Shown here: positions 1-12,834 of the stretch, piece after piece
How positions within the stretch are numbered: position 1 is the first letter of the stretch
Layout: each line of letters begins with the position of its first letter
Assembly (NCBI GenBank): GCA_027886175.1
Contig: JAJNNQ010000018.1
Location: forward strand, 20,317,001-20,381,000
Length of the DNA stretch: 64,000 nucleotides
Direction: 5' to 3'
From: Phylloscopus collybita
Lineage: Eukaryota; Chordata; Aves; Passeriformes; Phylloscopidae
Notes under the pieces: model-generated
What the model was told of the DNA's origin: nothing
Database searches by the model: none
What the model saw: the letters and a program-made list of their open reading frames with translations, nothing else
Made by a program: the position numbers and the translations under genes

Positions 1-3000
1 AGGAACAGGTTATTACTGCTGGGATGGATCATTATAAACTCACTGTGCTCTTCAGGAAGGGTGTGTAATTTCTGTACCATTTCACCTTTCAGGCACATTG
101 TTTAAAATAGCATTTTAATAACAAATCCACAAGACAAACAGGGGAGAAGAGTTTGGGTAAAGGCCAGCAACTTTATTTTTCATCTCCATGGAAAATGTGA
201 ATGTTTAATGCCTGTACAGGGCTTTAATGATTGGGTTTAAGCTATTCAAACCATGACTTCTCGTTCCTGTTCCTCAGCCAAGCAAAGATGAAAGAACAGA
301 GGTGATCAGGTAGAGGTGCAAGTCCTAATCCATTAACTCTCTTGCACTAGACCTTATCCCATTCAATTTGTGTCTGGGATGACAAGGGTGCCCATAACCC
401 AGTGTAGCAAAAAACAAAGTATGCATACGTTATTGTATTTCAGAGGGAGTGATTTAACCTATGCTAACATCTGCTCTGCTCCACTGTTTTCACCTGTGTT
501 TTTTTCCTGAGATGTGGGAGGTGCAGGTGTCTAGCATTACTTTCTTAATTTCAACATTGCTGTCCTAAAACAGGGCAACCACCTTATTCACACAGGCCTG
601 TAGAGTATAGGAAACAGCCTGTCAAGTGCAATTTCCTCAGAGAAATTCCTGTTGGACTCAAGTGCCACCCACTGTCTACTTTCTGAACTGGATTTTCCTT
701 TTTCTCTGTCAGCATCAACTCAAAGTAATTCATTTGAACTGTGCAATTACACGAGCTAAGGGATGGAAAGTCATTCTTGAAAGCCACTCTTCATAGCTTC
801 TCACTAACCCATCTGAGAAAATGCCATCACAGTCTTTTTGCACAAGTGCACTCTTTCAAGGCAATCAGGGGAGAGGGAAAGAAAAAGTGGAACAGTTTGA
901 AGTGTCATCTACATACACATAAAAGGCAAGGTAATGAAGTAGATGTGAACTTTTCTCAGAAGATCCTAATAACTAATTCATCTTTCTTGAAGTAGTTCAT
1001 GCACCTTATGGTTTTGTTTATTGCAGCATATTACAAACATCTCCCCAGGAACCCTCTGGTTCTCTTCCTGGAAACAGGGATTGGCACCAAATGAAGTTTC
1101 AAAGTGCCTCAGAAGCATAAGATGTAAGCACCAAGAAAGACTTTTGGGACCAAATCACGTACAGGCTGATTAAAGTTGCATTACCCATGCCTTGAGGAGC
1201 TGAGATAGACTTGTAAACCAGGCTTAGTGTTGTCAGCCTCAAGAGGAGATTGGGTACAAGTGATGTCACTTCTTCCCTGGGCCTGTTTTACAAACCAGTT
1301 CCTATTTCCTGACAAAGAAAAGGCAATGTTTTGTCCTTCTTGTGTTCATCTGAGTACAAAGCTACTCATAAAAAAAAAAGTATAGATCAATAAAAATCTA
1401 ACATTAACTCCACTTCTCTTCTCTGAAACTTCACTCCCCTTCTCTTTGTTGTTCATTTTAAAACAGAAATAGATTATTTGAGCTAGATTTATGTTCTTTG
1501 TAATAAATTGTTGAGGTCAAGCTGGTAGTCATCAAGCTGGAGGGTGAACACAACCCACTGGGGTGGGTTTTGGTATGAAAGCAAAAGCAGCCCCTCACTG
1601 CCTGATGCAATTACCTGGTTAGATCTGCTTTGCCTTCTGATGCCGCCCTACAAAAAAGAGATATCTCTAGAATAGGCCGTGTGCATATCGCCTCTAGTCA
1701 CTGGCAGTATAAGATGAATAGGACCTGATCTCAATCCAGCATCAGGCTCTATCTTCCCCACACACACAATGTGTCATGGAGGCAAACATTAACTCAGCTC
1801 ACCTCAGCCAGCACAGCAGTGCACAGGAGCTTTAGAAAGTGTCGGGCAGGGTATTCTTACAACACACCTTTTGTCTCAGGCAAAAAACACACATTCTTAG
1901 ACTACATATGAGCAAGTTCAGCCTCTGGAATTGGTGGATGCTGACTGCTCCTTTGAGGAAAGTATTCTGCTCTGTCAGGGGGTACATCACATATTTATTA
2001 CATTGGTCAAAAAAGAGCAAGTTTAACAGTGGTAAGTGGGTGCAATTGAGCTTAAGTGAGTGTGAAGGAGTCTAAAGCTGGCTCATTTTACTTGGCAGAG
2101 GTGCAGGTTAATATAGAAGACTTCTTTAATTTACACCTTCACACCTCCACACATCCTCTTGTGTGTTGCAAAAGAGCAATTTCTGAAACTCTTTTAACTC
2201 ACATGCTGCCTGTGATAGTGTAATTCACAGTCCTTTAGCCACCACATCTGGGTCGTGCAGGCTGTAGTCTAAAGCCACAGCAAGGCCAGACAGCTGTTCC
2301 CAACTCACCCATAACAGCTCCCACTCAATGAGCTCCATCTGCACATTAATAGGAGATTATTAAGGACACAAGGCATAATATTTGCATTTGTTTTTCTTAA
2401 ACATTTCTTGTAAACCACAGTGCTGGTAGTTGACAAGTTTATAAACTGAGGTTAGAAAAGCAGCCCCTTGTGAATGCCACAGATATGTGAAGGCAAGTGT
2501 TAAGATACTGGTGAAATCATGACAATTTACCCTGATGTCTGGTGAAAGTCCAAGTTAACAAATTTCCTCCTCCACATCCCTATTGCTATTTTTAATTCTT
2601 TTCAAGCTAGGTGAAACAAACCCCCATCTCAACAACCATATACCAGTTTGTTTATCATATTTTCATGACATGAATGGCCACAGACTAATAAAAAACCTTG
2701 TGAAAAACAGTTCCTGACATTGTTGATAGAGGCTGTCAGACCTTAGGTCCAGTGATGAGAGGTTCTTTAGGGTAGTTATTTTTTATTTACCTTTTTACTT
2801 TGGGGGTTTGGTTTTTTGGTGTACATATTCCCACAAGGTGGGAAAGATGGCAGGCACAGAAAACCTCTGTTTCCCTTCACTGGATACTTTGCCATTGTAC
2901 CAAGTGTTTTTTTTCCTTACCGAGTTGGTGTTCTAACGTCACAGGGCAGTAGAAGCATTTTGGAACACATAAGTTACAGAGCCAGCACTGTCATTGGGTA

Positions 3001-4150
3001 AAAAGGGGTAAAGGAGGAGACATTAAACTGGAAATATCCTAAGGACAATTATTTAATTCTGGAAGGTGGTTGCTTTTTCCTGATACTAAATAATCACAAT
3101 GACAGTTCCCACCAACTTCTAAAAATGCGTTCACTTTTACTGGGATAATGACATTTTGAACTTACATCACCATTCATACCAGAATCTCAAGCCCCTCAAT
3201 AAATGCAAAATGAACTCTCTTAATGCATCTTTTTGATGTGGTTCTGCTCTATCCTTCTTTGTAAACAAATTGAAGCACCAGATGACTACAGTTTGCCCAA
3301 TCACACATCTAGTGAGTCCTGGATCTCAGAATTAGAGCCAGAAGTCCATTTTGCTAGTGTCTATCCATAATGTAATTATTAGATTTTTTTAAAATCTTAA
3401 AAAGCTACAAAAAAAGAAGAACGTATATGGCATAGTCAAAGTATTAATTATATACCTATATTATTAACTATAATATATATATATTAGAAAACTCAGTAAT
3501 ATAGGACTGGTGATGAATAGTATACTTTTCTCCTTGTTCTGCTGAGTTTCCTCCATTTGTAGTTCTTCTATGATTTTGACAGCAAGTTCTTTAGAAAGTC
3601 ATCACTCTAAATACAATGTACAGCATTCATTTGTTGTGCCTTTCTCTGTCCATCAAATCTGTACTTTCTGATTCACTTCCTGACTCACTGCAGTTTTACT
3701 CTACTAACACTCAATTGAAATCAATTTTGTCTGTCTGGCTTTTTCCTGTCTCCAGTGAAAAGTTGCAGTTAATTCACCAAAATAGAGTCTGAGGAGAGAT
3801 GGTGTGCATGTATGTGTATGCCTGTGTGTGTGCAGGAAAAGAGGAGAAAGAGAACAGAAAGATCCTTGTATTGGATTGAAGAATTTTCATTTAATTGTTA
3901 ACATGGAAGCATGTATAGATGAGAATTTTATAGATGATTGGTTTTTTGAGTAGCTGACTTCAAATTCAGGTCAGATTAAGGCCAAAACTGGCTTGATGGA
4001 CTCCTTGAAAAGGTGTTATTTTGCATTACACAAGCACAGAAGCCATGATTCCTGATAATCCATAGCAGGCAACCCCTGTCTTCAGGAGCCTGATCCCATG
4101 AGTAGGACAGAGGAAAAAAACACAGGGAACCTCCAATGAAGCTTATACCC
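1..4150. other. Noncoding, unique-looking AT-rich DNA
   Basis: I see no exon with convincing coding character and no recognisable dispersed repeat here. Open frames are short (under 90 codons) and lie on both strands, as expected by chance. Local low-complexity patches are a T/G-rich run at about 2798-2820, an AT-rich stretch at about 3366-3486 that includes a short alternating TA run, and an imperfect TG repeat at about 3800-3834. The segment could be intronic or intergenic; the sequence does not decide between these. Confidence 0.6.
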
Positions 4151-4820
4151 TTATGGTTTTGACAAATAATTTAAGAAGTATGCACCTAAAAAAGGAAATA
4201 ACACCTCAGAGTGAAGACTACAATTAGAAGAAATTATGCTTTTTCCAAAGGTTATCCAGGACATGTACTTCAAAACATAAATCACCTGAAATCCAGTTTG
4301 CTGATCTGAGTCCAGGACTCCCCTAGATCTTTGTCCAGTTCCTACTCCGACTGTATTCCTAGGAACTCCATGATTGCCTACAAATAAGAGCACATTACAT
4401 GCTCTACCTGAGTCCAGAATGATAATAAATTCATCTGGTAAGAAACTACATAATCCTCCTCTCTTCATCTTCCCCAGGTATTCCTTTGAAAGGTCAGAAG
4501 CCACAGAAGTCCAACCTCTGCATTTGCCAAAGGTCCATTTGGAAGGAATAACCTTCAGCTTTGAACTGGGATCCTGCTGTTGCACAATGTACAAGTCAAA
4601 GGAGGATGAATGGCTGCTGGAAAGGCCTTTCCTCACTGGTCATTTCACTGCTGAGTCTCAGTGTTCCTCTAAAACTAATGGTGTTAGCCTGGTCATTTGC
4701 TGTGGCATTGGAACAGGAGGATCCAAACTCCTCTCAGCCCAGATGCAAAATCTGAACTTTTCTGCATTAGCAGAATTTGCCTGTGACCACACTTCATGTC
4801 CCCTCAAAACAAAAATCTGA
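4151..4820. other. Pair of overlapping antisense ORFs, no recognised product
   Basis: A 148-codon frame runs forward from 4374 to 4820 and a 161-codon frame runs in reverse from 4636 to 4151. They overlap over 4374-4636. I recognise no domain, signal peptide or membrane segment in either translation, and neither resembles a retroelement protein that I know. The reverse frame includes short runs of hydrophobic residues but nothing diagnostic. Two long frames overlapping on opposite strands can arise simply because local base composition avoids stop codons. It could also be the relic of an old exon or retrocopy. I do not call a gene. Confidence 0.15.
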
Positions 4821-7800
4821 AATCAGATAGCTTTGAATATTGTTTTCTGGTTTCCTCCGAGGTTGTCCTAGTAGGAATGTGTTCACTGACAAACTGATTA
4901 AAGTCTGCAAAGTGAGGAAGGAAAAGTGGATCTCCTACAGGACTGAGTTGATATATTTTCAGATATATGGAGCTTTAGTGAACAGAATCTGCCTCTTTTT
5001 CTTTGAAGAAAATTAAATTTTTTTTTTTTTATAGATTTGAAGAATTGATCATTCCAGATATGGATAAAATCAGAACCTGATTCTCCTTCATGCTGCTTAA
5101 TTTTTCTCCAAATTTAAAAAATAAAATAGTATACAACAGTGGGAATTAGCCTGAATCATCCACAGAAAAAACCTCCCTAACTCAGCTGCACCAAAATTTA
5201 ATCCTATGCACTTTTAAAACTGGAATTAAAAGTCATGCTTGTAATGCAAATTTTGTAGGAATACTGCAAACAGAACTGCTTGAGTCCCATACACTGGTAC
5301 TTTTCCATGCCCATATCAGAAGAAAATAAGTTTTGCAAAAAAATAGGAAGTAAAAAATATCCCTAAGAGACTCTTGAAATGTTCCTCCAGATACGTGTAT
5401 ATACAGATGTGACAAGTATGCAAATGTACAAGGAAGTTTTCCCTCACAGATGTGAGGTTCTGAGAATAAACTGTAATGTGAACCTTGCTCTATTGAGAGC
5501 TAGTGCCCTTAGTGCTGAAAGCACAAAATAAAGATGTTTTTGTGTAAGTGGAAAAAAATCATATATTATCATCCAAAAAATTTCAAAATTGAACATAATG
5601 GTGGCACAGGAGAGTATTAAAGAAATGTGAAAAGCATTGTAAATATTTTCACAGATTAGCATCATGATGATAGTAGAAATGAAACACAAGACTTGGTTTG
5701 CAGTGAGGTAAACTTATACCAGCTGTCATAGAAGGCATTAAAAATTAACTGCTGGATATTGGTGGAAATGCTATGAAGCTTTTGATTCAGGATGAATTCT
5801 AGCATGAGCTTTTGTTAATCCACAATTTCACACTAGAGGAACATGACACATTTATCTGTTTCATGTTATCCGATGCACTACAGATCAAACCACACTAAAT
5901 GCAGCTGAAAATCATTAAACACAGATGGAAATTGGTGGTGATAGTGACAAGAATTTCAATTTTTTTTGAGTAGACATTAGAATTTTAATCAAATATTTAT
6001 CATTTTCAGTCAACTCAGTAGTATTCATAATGATTATTTGTCATAATTCTGTTTCCTATTTTAACCAGACAACCAAAGAACAGATATATCACATGATCAA
6101 CTATTTAGGGAGAACAGTGACTAATTAAAATGAATAATTCAAAGGCAATGCATATCAAAACATTTTTAAAGTTCTCACAAGCATTGCCAAATTAAAAACA
6201 AGCAGATAACCCACAGACAGCAACCATTGTAATGACGTCTTCAGTAATGTTTTTTGGTACTACATAACCACTCAAATTTTGAGGGTCTTTATCAATGTCT
6301 ATATACTTTTAGAAATATGTGAACACACTCTAAATGCTCTAACAGCCCTTAATGCAATGGATCCAGGAAGGATTCCCTGTATTGTGAAAGTCAGAAGAGC
6401 ATTTTCTTTCAGATTTCCTGTAAACAGCTCTTTGAACAATCTAAATGTGGTAATATTGCAATAATGCTGTGAAGGCATGAGTTAGGGAAGAATTCTGAAG
6501 AGGGATAAGGTGATGAAGGCAGAGCCTCTCCAAGTGGATGGCTTGCTTATTTTCTTTTGAAATAGACCCTTGTGTTGTTAATGAGGTTTGTAGCTGTTTT
6601 CTTAAAGATAATCTCAGAAAAGTGCCTCTTAATTTCCAGTCTAAATATAGAAAACTAATAGCATATCATGAATCAAAGCTCAAAATTGCACAGAACAAGT
6701 AATACTTTTTACAAATTGACTATGTTTACCGGCCTCACACTTGTGCATGTACACTCCAGTATCTAAATATTTCTGCATGTTCTGTGGGCTCACTATTCAT
6801 GGGCAGAAGGAATTTGCTGCCTAAGTACATCAGTATTAATTATGAAGTTATTAATCACACAGTTCAGTGTTAAGCATTCCAAGACTAAGAGCAAAGCAGG
6901 AGCAGAAGTGCAATTTCTTTTATGGTCTTATAGTAAGAAGGCACTTCACAATGATGGAAGATGTCTAAGGACTTACTCTACATTCTGTACTTTGGCCAGG
7001 TCAAGTAAAAACAAACTGAGTGAGAAGTAATCCCAAAACCAGAAGAAAAATTGTTTAGTGTACACTGTTCTCAGTCTTGTCTGCCTGAATTACTAGGTAG
7101 CTTTGAAGTTTCCTCACCCTATTAAATTAACTATAAAAGTTTATAAGAAATTAAATGTTATTTGTAGTACAAAGTGCTGCTTGGAAGTTAGCAAGAGTTA
7201 TTTGTGCCTGTTGGCACAACTGTGATAGCCATTTCCAGTATAAGCTTGCCTCTTTCCTTTATCCTTCCCATAATTAATACAGGAGTTGATTGCATCTGGT
7301 TTGCAACTCACAGGAGGAAGAGTAATAGCAACATAGCTGCCCACCACTATTATCCAGCATAGCAGCACTTCATTCAAAAATGATATGCACTCCTGCATGG
7401 CACAAATCTTCTGCAGTGTTTAGATAACCAGCTGGTATTTCTAGACTGTAGTCTTGATGATGTGATCCCTAGATTACAGGAATGAATCCTTGGGGGCTGC
7501 CAATACAAACAGTTAACAGTTTTTCCCTGCATTGGTGTTTCCTTTTGGTTGTAACTCCATCATATCTGCCTCCCACGGCATGAAAAGAGATGGCAACAAT
7601 GTGATTACTATGAGTGAATCCCTCCTCTTCACTTAATAATCTGGCAAAGACATCAGGGCTTTTGAGATGATGACCACAGGAAGTGCCTCTATAGCAGAAA
7701 GAAAAAAAAAAAATTTTTCTCTGTTCTTGATATCCTATAAAACAGAAACTGCAAGTTTGGGGAATTGTGCAGGATGCTTTTGTGTCAACTGGACACTCAG

Positions 7801-10800
7801 TAAAAGGACAAAGTAGTAATGAGCTGTGGAAGACTGGAGTTAAGACCCTTGATTAAAACATTCAGAAAATATGTGGCACAGGTAAAAACCAATATATAGT
7901 TTAACAACAGGTTTCCAGTGCAGAAACTGGGGAAGTCAAGTACTGCATCTTGCAATCCCCTCCCCCCATTTCTGTGTGCTTTTTATAACTTTGCATCTTT
8001 TTCTATATTTTATTTTTAGCCTGCCTCCACCCACTGTTGAATGCTATAGAAATAAGGTCTGAAGACAGTTAGTGTAGGTGTTTGATGGTTTAGGAGTAAC
8101 CTACAGGGATTTCCATTACATTTCAGTGAAGGAAAACAAGGTAGTATCCAGAGAATATGAAGAGATGAACATCACCAGGGACCAAGGAGGAAGAAATTGT
8201 TGAATCTGTACTTGATCCTCATCAGCTGCTGTGAAATGAGCACCTAAAGCCTTAACAAAGGCGGCACAGAAGTAAATCTTGGTATTGTGGTAAAGCAGAA
8301 ATCTTCTTTATAAGTGCTGTGATTGACTAGCAGTGAGGTTAGGAGAAATGTAGGACTGAAAAAATTGAAAAATCCCTTTCTAAAGTCAGCAAATACTACT
8401 CTGCTTTGTGGCTGCAGCTTTAGGTGAAAGTCTATATGACATTGGGATTACAACATGGAAGGAAAACCACAGGTCTTATCGCCAAAGCAGATGTCACCTA
8501 GAGAAAGCTCAGTAAAAATTTCAGATGTTTCTAAGGAAAGGACTTAAATTCTCTATGCAAATATTAGTTGTAAATGGGTATAAAAACAGTAATGAGATCA
8601 TCACAATGAACTTTGGAAATCAGCTTATTATTCGTTACATTTCTTGTTTGTTTGGGATTTTTCTGTGTTTTGGCTGGTTGGGTGGGTTTTGCTTGATTTT
8701 GGTTTTGGTCTTTTGCATTTCTCTAGTCTTTCAGAATGATTTGTTTCCTTGCAACACTAGTAGTTCTGAAATTAGTGCTTCCACACTAGTGGCTCATACA
8801 CAGATTTTGAAAAAAAATTTCAGCTGAAGTTTACACTTCTCTATAAATTTCATTTACAATTACAATTTCAATTAAAATAGATTACTGCAACCAGCACATG
8901 AAAAAAACCCTTCTGTTCTACAAATGCAGAACTGAGGCAGGAGAGTTGTTTCTATATTGTGCCTCTTTTCCAGTAAAGTATTATTTGTGTCTCTGAAAAC
9001 AAACTTTCTTATTGTAGATTGAGGCAGCAAGTATAAAATAACAGGCTGGTTTTACCATTGTTTAGCAGTGTGCTGTTATTTTGCAATAGGTCTAGATTCT
9101 GCCTCCACCTCAGCCCCAGGGCAAATAACTGTGGGCTGAATTTCCTTCTTGGAACTCAAAAAACCCCCTACTTTCTCTGCTTACTGATCAGAAATTTCAT
9201 TTTCTTTCAGGATGCTCATGTGAGAGCAGATTAGTCACCTACCAGATCAAAAGTATTGGTGCTCACATCATTCCTCTTGTTATCCAGCTAGAGCTTCCAC
9301 GCTCAGTCTCCAGAGTGAATAGCATGTGAAAACACATAAAAAGACAAAAACTACTCATTGCTTACAGCTGGCCTTCAGGACATATCCATCACCAGATAAC
9401 AGGTCATGTTTACTGTACACTCAGCTGTACATATAGCAAAATGGGATCTAGAGCTCCTGAAAAAATAACAATCATGGATTAAAAGGAAGTGAGGACTGGG
9501 CCAAGTTCTGAAGAAATTAATTACTCCTTATTCAATCTGCATTATGGCTCCTTTTCCACTGAAGTCAGAGGTTTTCCTGTGAAAGCATTAACAGAATAAG
9601 TAAGACCTGGAGTGTTCAGCCACAAGGTTCCTCATCAGCCACAAGGTTACTATCTGTCTACTTCAGGATTACTGAACTGACAGAAGAGGTCAAATGGCTC
9701 ACCTAGCCAGCCTAGGAAAGTTATCCTAGCAGTAATGGTGTTTCTGTTTCCTTTTCAGGCTTTGAATACCAAGTTGTTGCAGAAAGGAGGCTGCTTTCCT
9801 AATAAAGATGTCATAGGAAAAGGGCAAACAACAGACCTAGAACACCCTGGGATGCTCTCAGTTGTTAAAACCACTTGAGAGAAGTGAGGGTAGCACTGCT
9901 GAAAGGACTGGCTCAGGCTCTCCCATTTGCAGATGGGTATGCAATTATGACTGTTCCGGAGAGAATGAATGTGAGCCAAGTTAGGACTTTGCCATGGTGG
10001 CAGCAAGGAAATAAGAGACATGGAAAGCAAGTTAACGCAAACAGAATACAAAATGAGGGAGGGCTTCAGAGACTCCATGTGTGACTAGGGGAGGTTTAGA
10101 GCCTCTCAGCATTTGTTTTACTGTCACATTTGAAGGATTTTTAAGTATCAATGGATTCCAGAGGTGGCCCAGTCAGCCAATTAAATTTATGATTCATTGC
10201 CATAGAGCTTATCATCATGAGTCTGTAGTATCATTCAGTGAATGCCTCCAAACTAAGAGGATACACTGATTAGCCATAATTAGCACTGCACCATAAATTC
10301 ATGTAGGGCTTTAAAAACATTAAGAAACAGTATGTCTCCTCCCCAGAGAGCAACAGCTTATAACTAAGCCATTTTCTCAGACACAGCACAAGCATGCTTA
10401 ATTTAGCTATTAGCCAACAAGGACATGATAATTATTTTTCTCTAACAGTGACCCATGTCCTTGTGAGAAAATGCAGTTTTGAGGACAGAGCTAGAAGGAA
10501 GATGCCAGCTTGGAAGCCATAGCTTGTATTGCAGTTGCTAAAGAGAGAGCATGCCTCAGGGTCACCTATAGAGGAAACTCTCACCTGTACTAGGTTATTT
10601 GCCATGCAACATCCCAATGATTGGCTTCAAAGACAGAAAATATTGGCGTACACTATGTTTGAGGTTCATATTCAAAGAAAAATAATTAATTGTGGTAAAT
10701 GGTACAGGTAAGCAAAGAAAGCAAAAATATTTGGTCTTTTATCAGCCCCTTGGTCTTACTAATATTTTTTTCCTCACTCTATACTACTATACCACAGCTG

Positions 10801-12527
10801 TACTAATTTAAGATGATACTTTGCCTCTCCCTTGTATTTTCCAGTCCCATGACTTCCTAGTGAAGTTGATCTTGTTCCAACCACTTTTCTTACAATATCT
10901 GATCTCACTACTCATTAAGCCAAGCCACTGCTTGCCTGAATTTCAGTTCTACCTCAACCTGTTACAAGGCAAGAAAGTCAAAATAATTTTTTCCACAGAA
11001 AATACAGATCTAATCCTTGTGTGAGTTCAGACCTACAGAATTCCAAGAGGAAAGTTGTGAAGAACTGGGTATAGGAGACATTTTTCTCTTGTAAAGGTGT
11101 TTCTGGTCCTCATTCCCTTCTTTTCTTCAAAGGTTATTTTCTTTTAACTCAGCAAGCAGGCCCTTGCAGTTTGGAGTTCCAAGTTCAGGACCAATTCTAT
11201 TATTGGTACATTGAGCCTCCTGGGTCCCTGAGGTAGTTTGGTGAAATCAAGCTACAAAGCTACCCACGGTTTATTTCCTCTCTGTCTTGCTTGCCTTTGA
11301 AATAGTGTTTAGGTAGAGATCCCACACGTAGCTACTACTACCATGACTTAAGAGCTGAAGAGGTCCCTTTTGTCTGCAACAAAGGACAAGCATTCAACAC
11401 CAGAAAGCTTGTGAAGCTGGAATAAATTGAATCTCTGTCAACATAAGTAGAGGCTCAGCAATTTTCTGATTATTAATGTGCCTCAGAAATCTGCTGGGGC
11501 TGATTACAAATAACCAATGAAATACCATTGGCCTACTCAGCTTTCAGTTCCTTGAGAGACCAGACATCTTTACCTCTGGAGCCGTCCACCTTCTGCATTT
11601 AGAGTAAGCAAAACAAATGTGGAGTGCATGCAACCATAACCACACGGGAAGATTATGCCTCTGCAAATTATCCCATCAGATATTCACATATCACCAGTAC
11701 TCATGTTTGCTGAAGGCAGAAAATCTAAATTTTGCAAGCATTTGTTGAATGCTGAGATTACTGGAGTGTGAGAATTTTTGCTGCCAGGAGTTTTTCAGTA
11801 AATCATGTTGAGAATTTTTTTTTTATTATTTTTTTTGATGAAAGAAAAAAGGAGCTTTCTAGCCTCTCCAACTGGTTACGGGTGCCTCATGCTCCTTCCT
11901 TCAGAGCTCAAAAGTTCATGCTCTAGACCTTTCTTCTCTAAGCACAGAGAAAAGTTCCAGAGCAGATTTTGGAGGCCTCTTATAGTTTTCTCTTTGCTAA
12001 TTTATTCTAACTTGATTTGACAACAGGGTTCCATTGGTAGGAGACCAGCCCATAGTTTTCCCTTACTCCAGTTTTAGAGCTTGCTTAAACCCATAGATTC
12101 TGTGCACTACAAAGCCAATTGATTTCTCAACACTCATGTTATTTAGCTTGATAATACTGAATCCTAAGGAGTGTTTAGCCCTTTGGGGTAAGAAGTTTTT
12201 CTGTGAGAAGAAAAATTCTTTGCTTTCTATGCCTTCTCCAAATCAGAAGGGTGTTTAGCAGAGTGGTCAGTAATCTCAGACACCTCTGCTGTATTATCTG
12301 CTAACCTCTTGGGGAACACAGTCTGCTTATATCCATGCCCACCACGGGCAAAGCAGTAGAGCACCCAGCACAAAATGTCACCAGATTCTCAGGCACCTTC
12401 ACATGTATGCAATTCAGGAGTGAATGCCTCTGATCTAATATTCAGAGCCAAGGAGTGGGCAATCCTATATCCCAGGATGGGCAAGGATGAACAAGGACAG
12501 AAAATGTAAAGTACCAGTAGAAGTGGA
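4821..12527. other. Noncoding, unique-looking DNA
   Basis: No gene or clear dispersed repeat was recognised. Low-complexity patches are an A-run at about 7706-7717 followed by T5 and a T/G-rich run at about 8643-8722. A 19-bp-period duplication with 14 identical bases (TCAGCCACAAGGTT) lies at 9616-9654. The stretch around 10165-10315 is rich in TAAT/ATTA cores and has the look of a conserved noncoding element, but conservation cannot be judged from one sequence. Confidence 0.55.
9616..9654. repeat. Two-copy tandem duplication, period about 19 bp
   Basis: The 14-base word TCAGCCACAAGGTT occurs at 9616 and again at 9635, so the period is 19 bp, with diverged intervening bases. This is a minor local duplication with no implied function. 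Confidence 0.7.
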
Positions 12528-12830
12528 TGCAGAAGACTCAGAGTGTTGTATCCCTCTGGCATTGATCTCCCCCGTAAAACCCTACCTGCCACCTGACTCT
12601 GACCTATGGCCTTCGTAACCATAGAATAACCAGGTAACCCCACCCCCCACCCTGAGAGAAATAAAACCCCCTGTTCCCTCATGTTCGCCCTCTTTGGCCC
12701 TGGAATCCCTTCTTGGAATAAACCTTGGAATATATCTCAGGGTAAGAGCCTCTTTTGGATTTACTTCCCTATACTGAAGACCCCCTCACCCAAACCTCCC
12801 TAAATTCTGAGCTAGCAGCTGGCCTCAGGG
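12528..12830 (+). mobile_element. Solo-LTR-like fragment of an avian endogenous retrovirus
   Basis: The segment has the layout of a retroviral LTR read on the forward strand. A C-rich upstream part is followed by an A/T-rich promoter-like AATAAA at 12660-12665. A transcribed part containing CCCTCATGTTCGCCCTCTTT follows, then a polyadenylation signal AATAAA at 12717-12722 and a T-rich U5-like part. The wording around the polyadenylation signal resembles passerine ERV LTRs as I remember them. I see no gag, pol or env frame next to it, so it is likely a solo LTR. Exact ends and target-site duplications are not resolved; both coordinates are estimates. An open frame on the reverse strand here (12389-12682) is taken as a by-product of composition. 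Confidence 0.55.
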
Positions 12831-12834
12831 GGAA

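Noticed and set aside
12389..12682. 97-codon reverse open frame
   Set aside because: It overlaps the forward LTR-like segment and shows no coding character.
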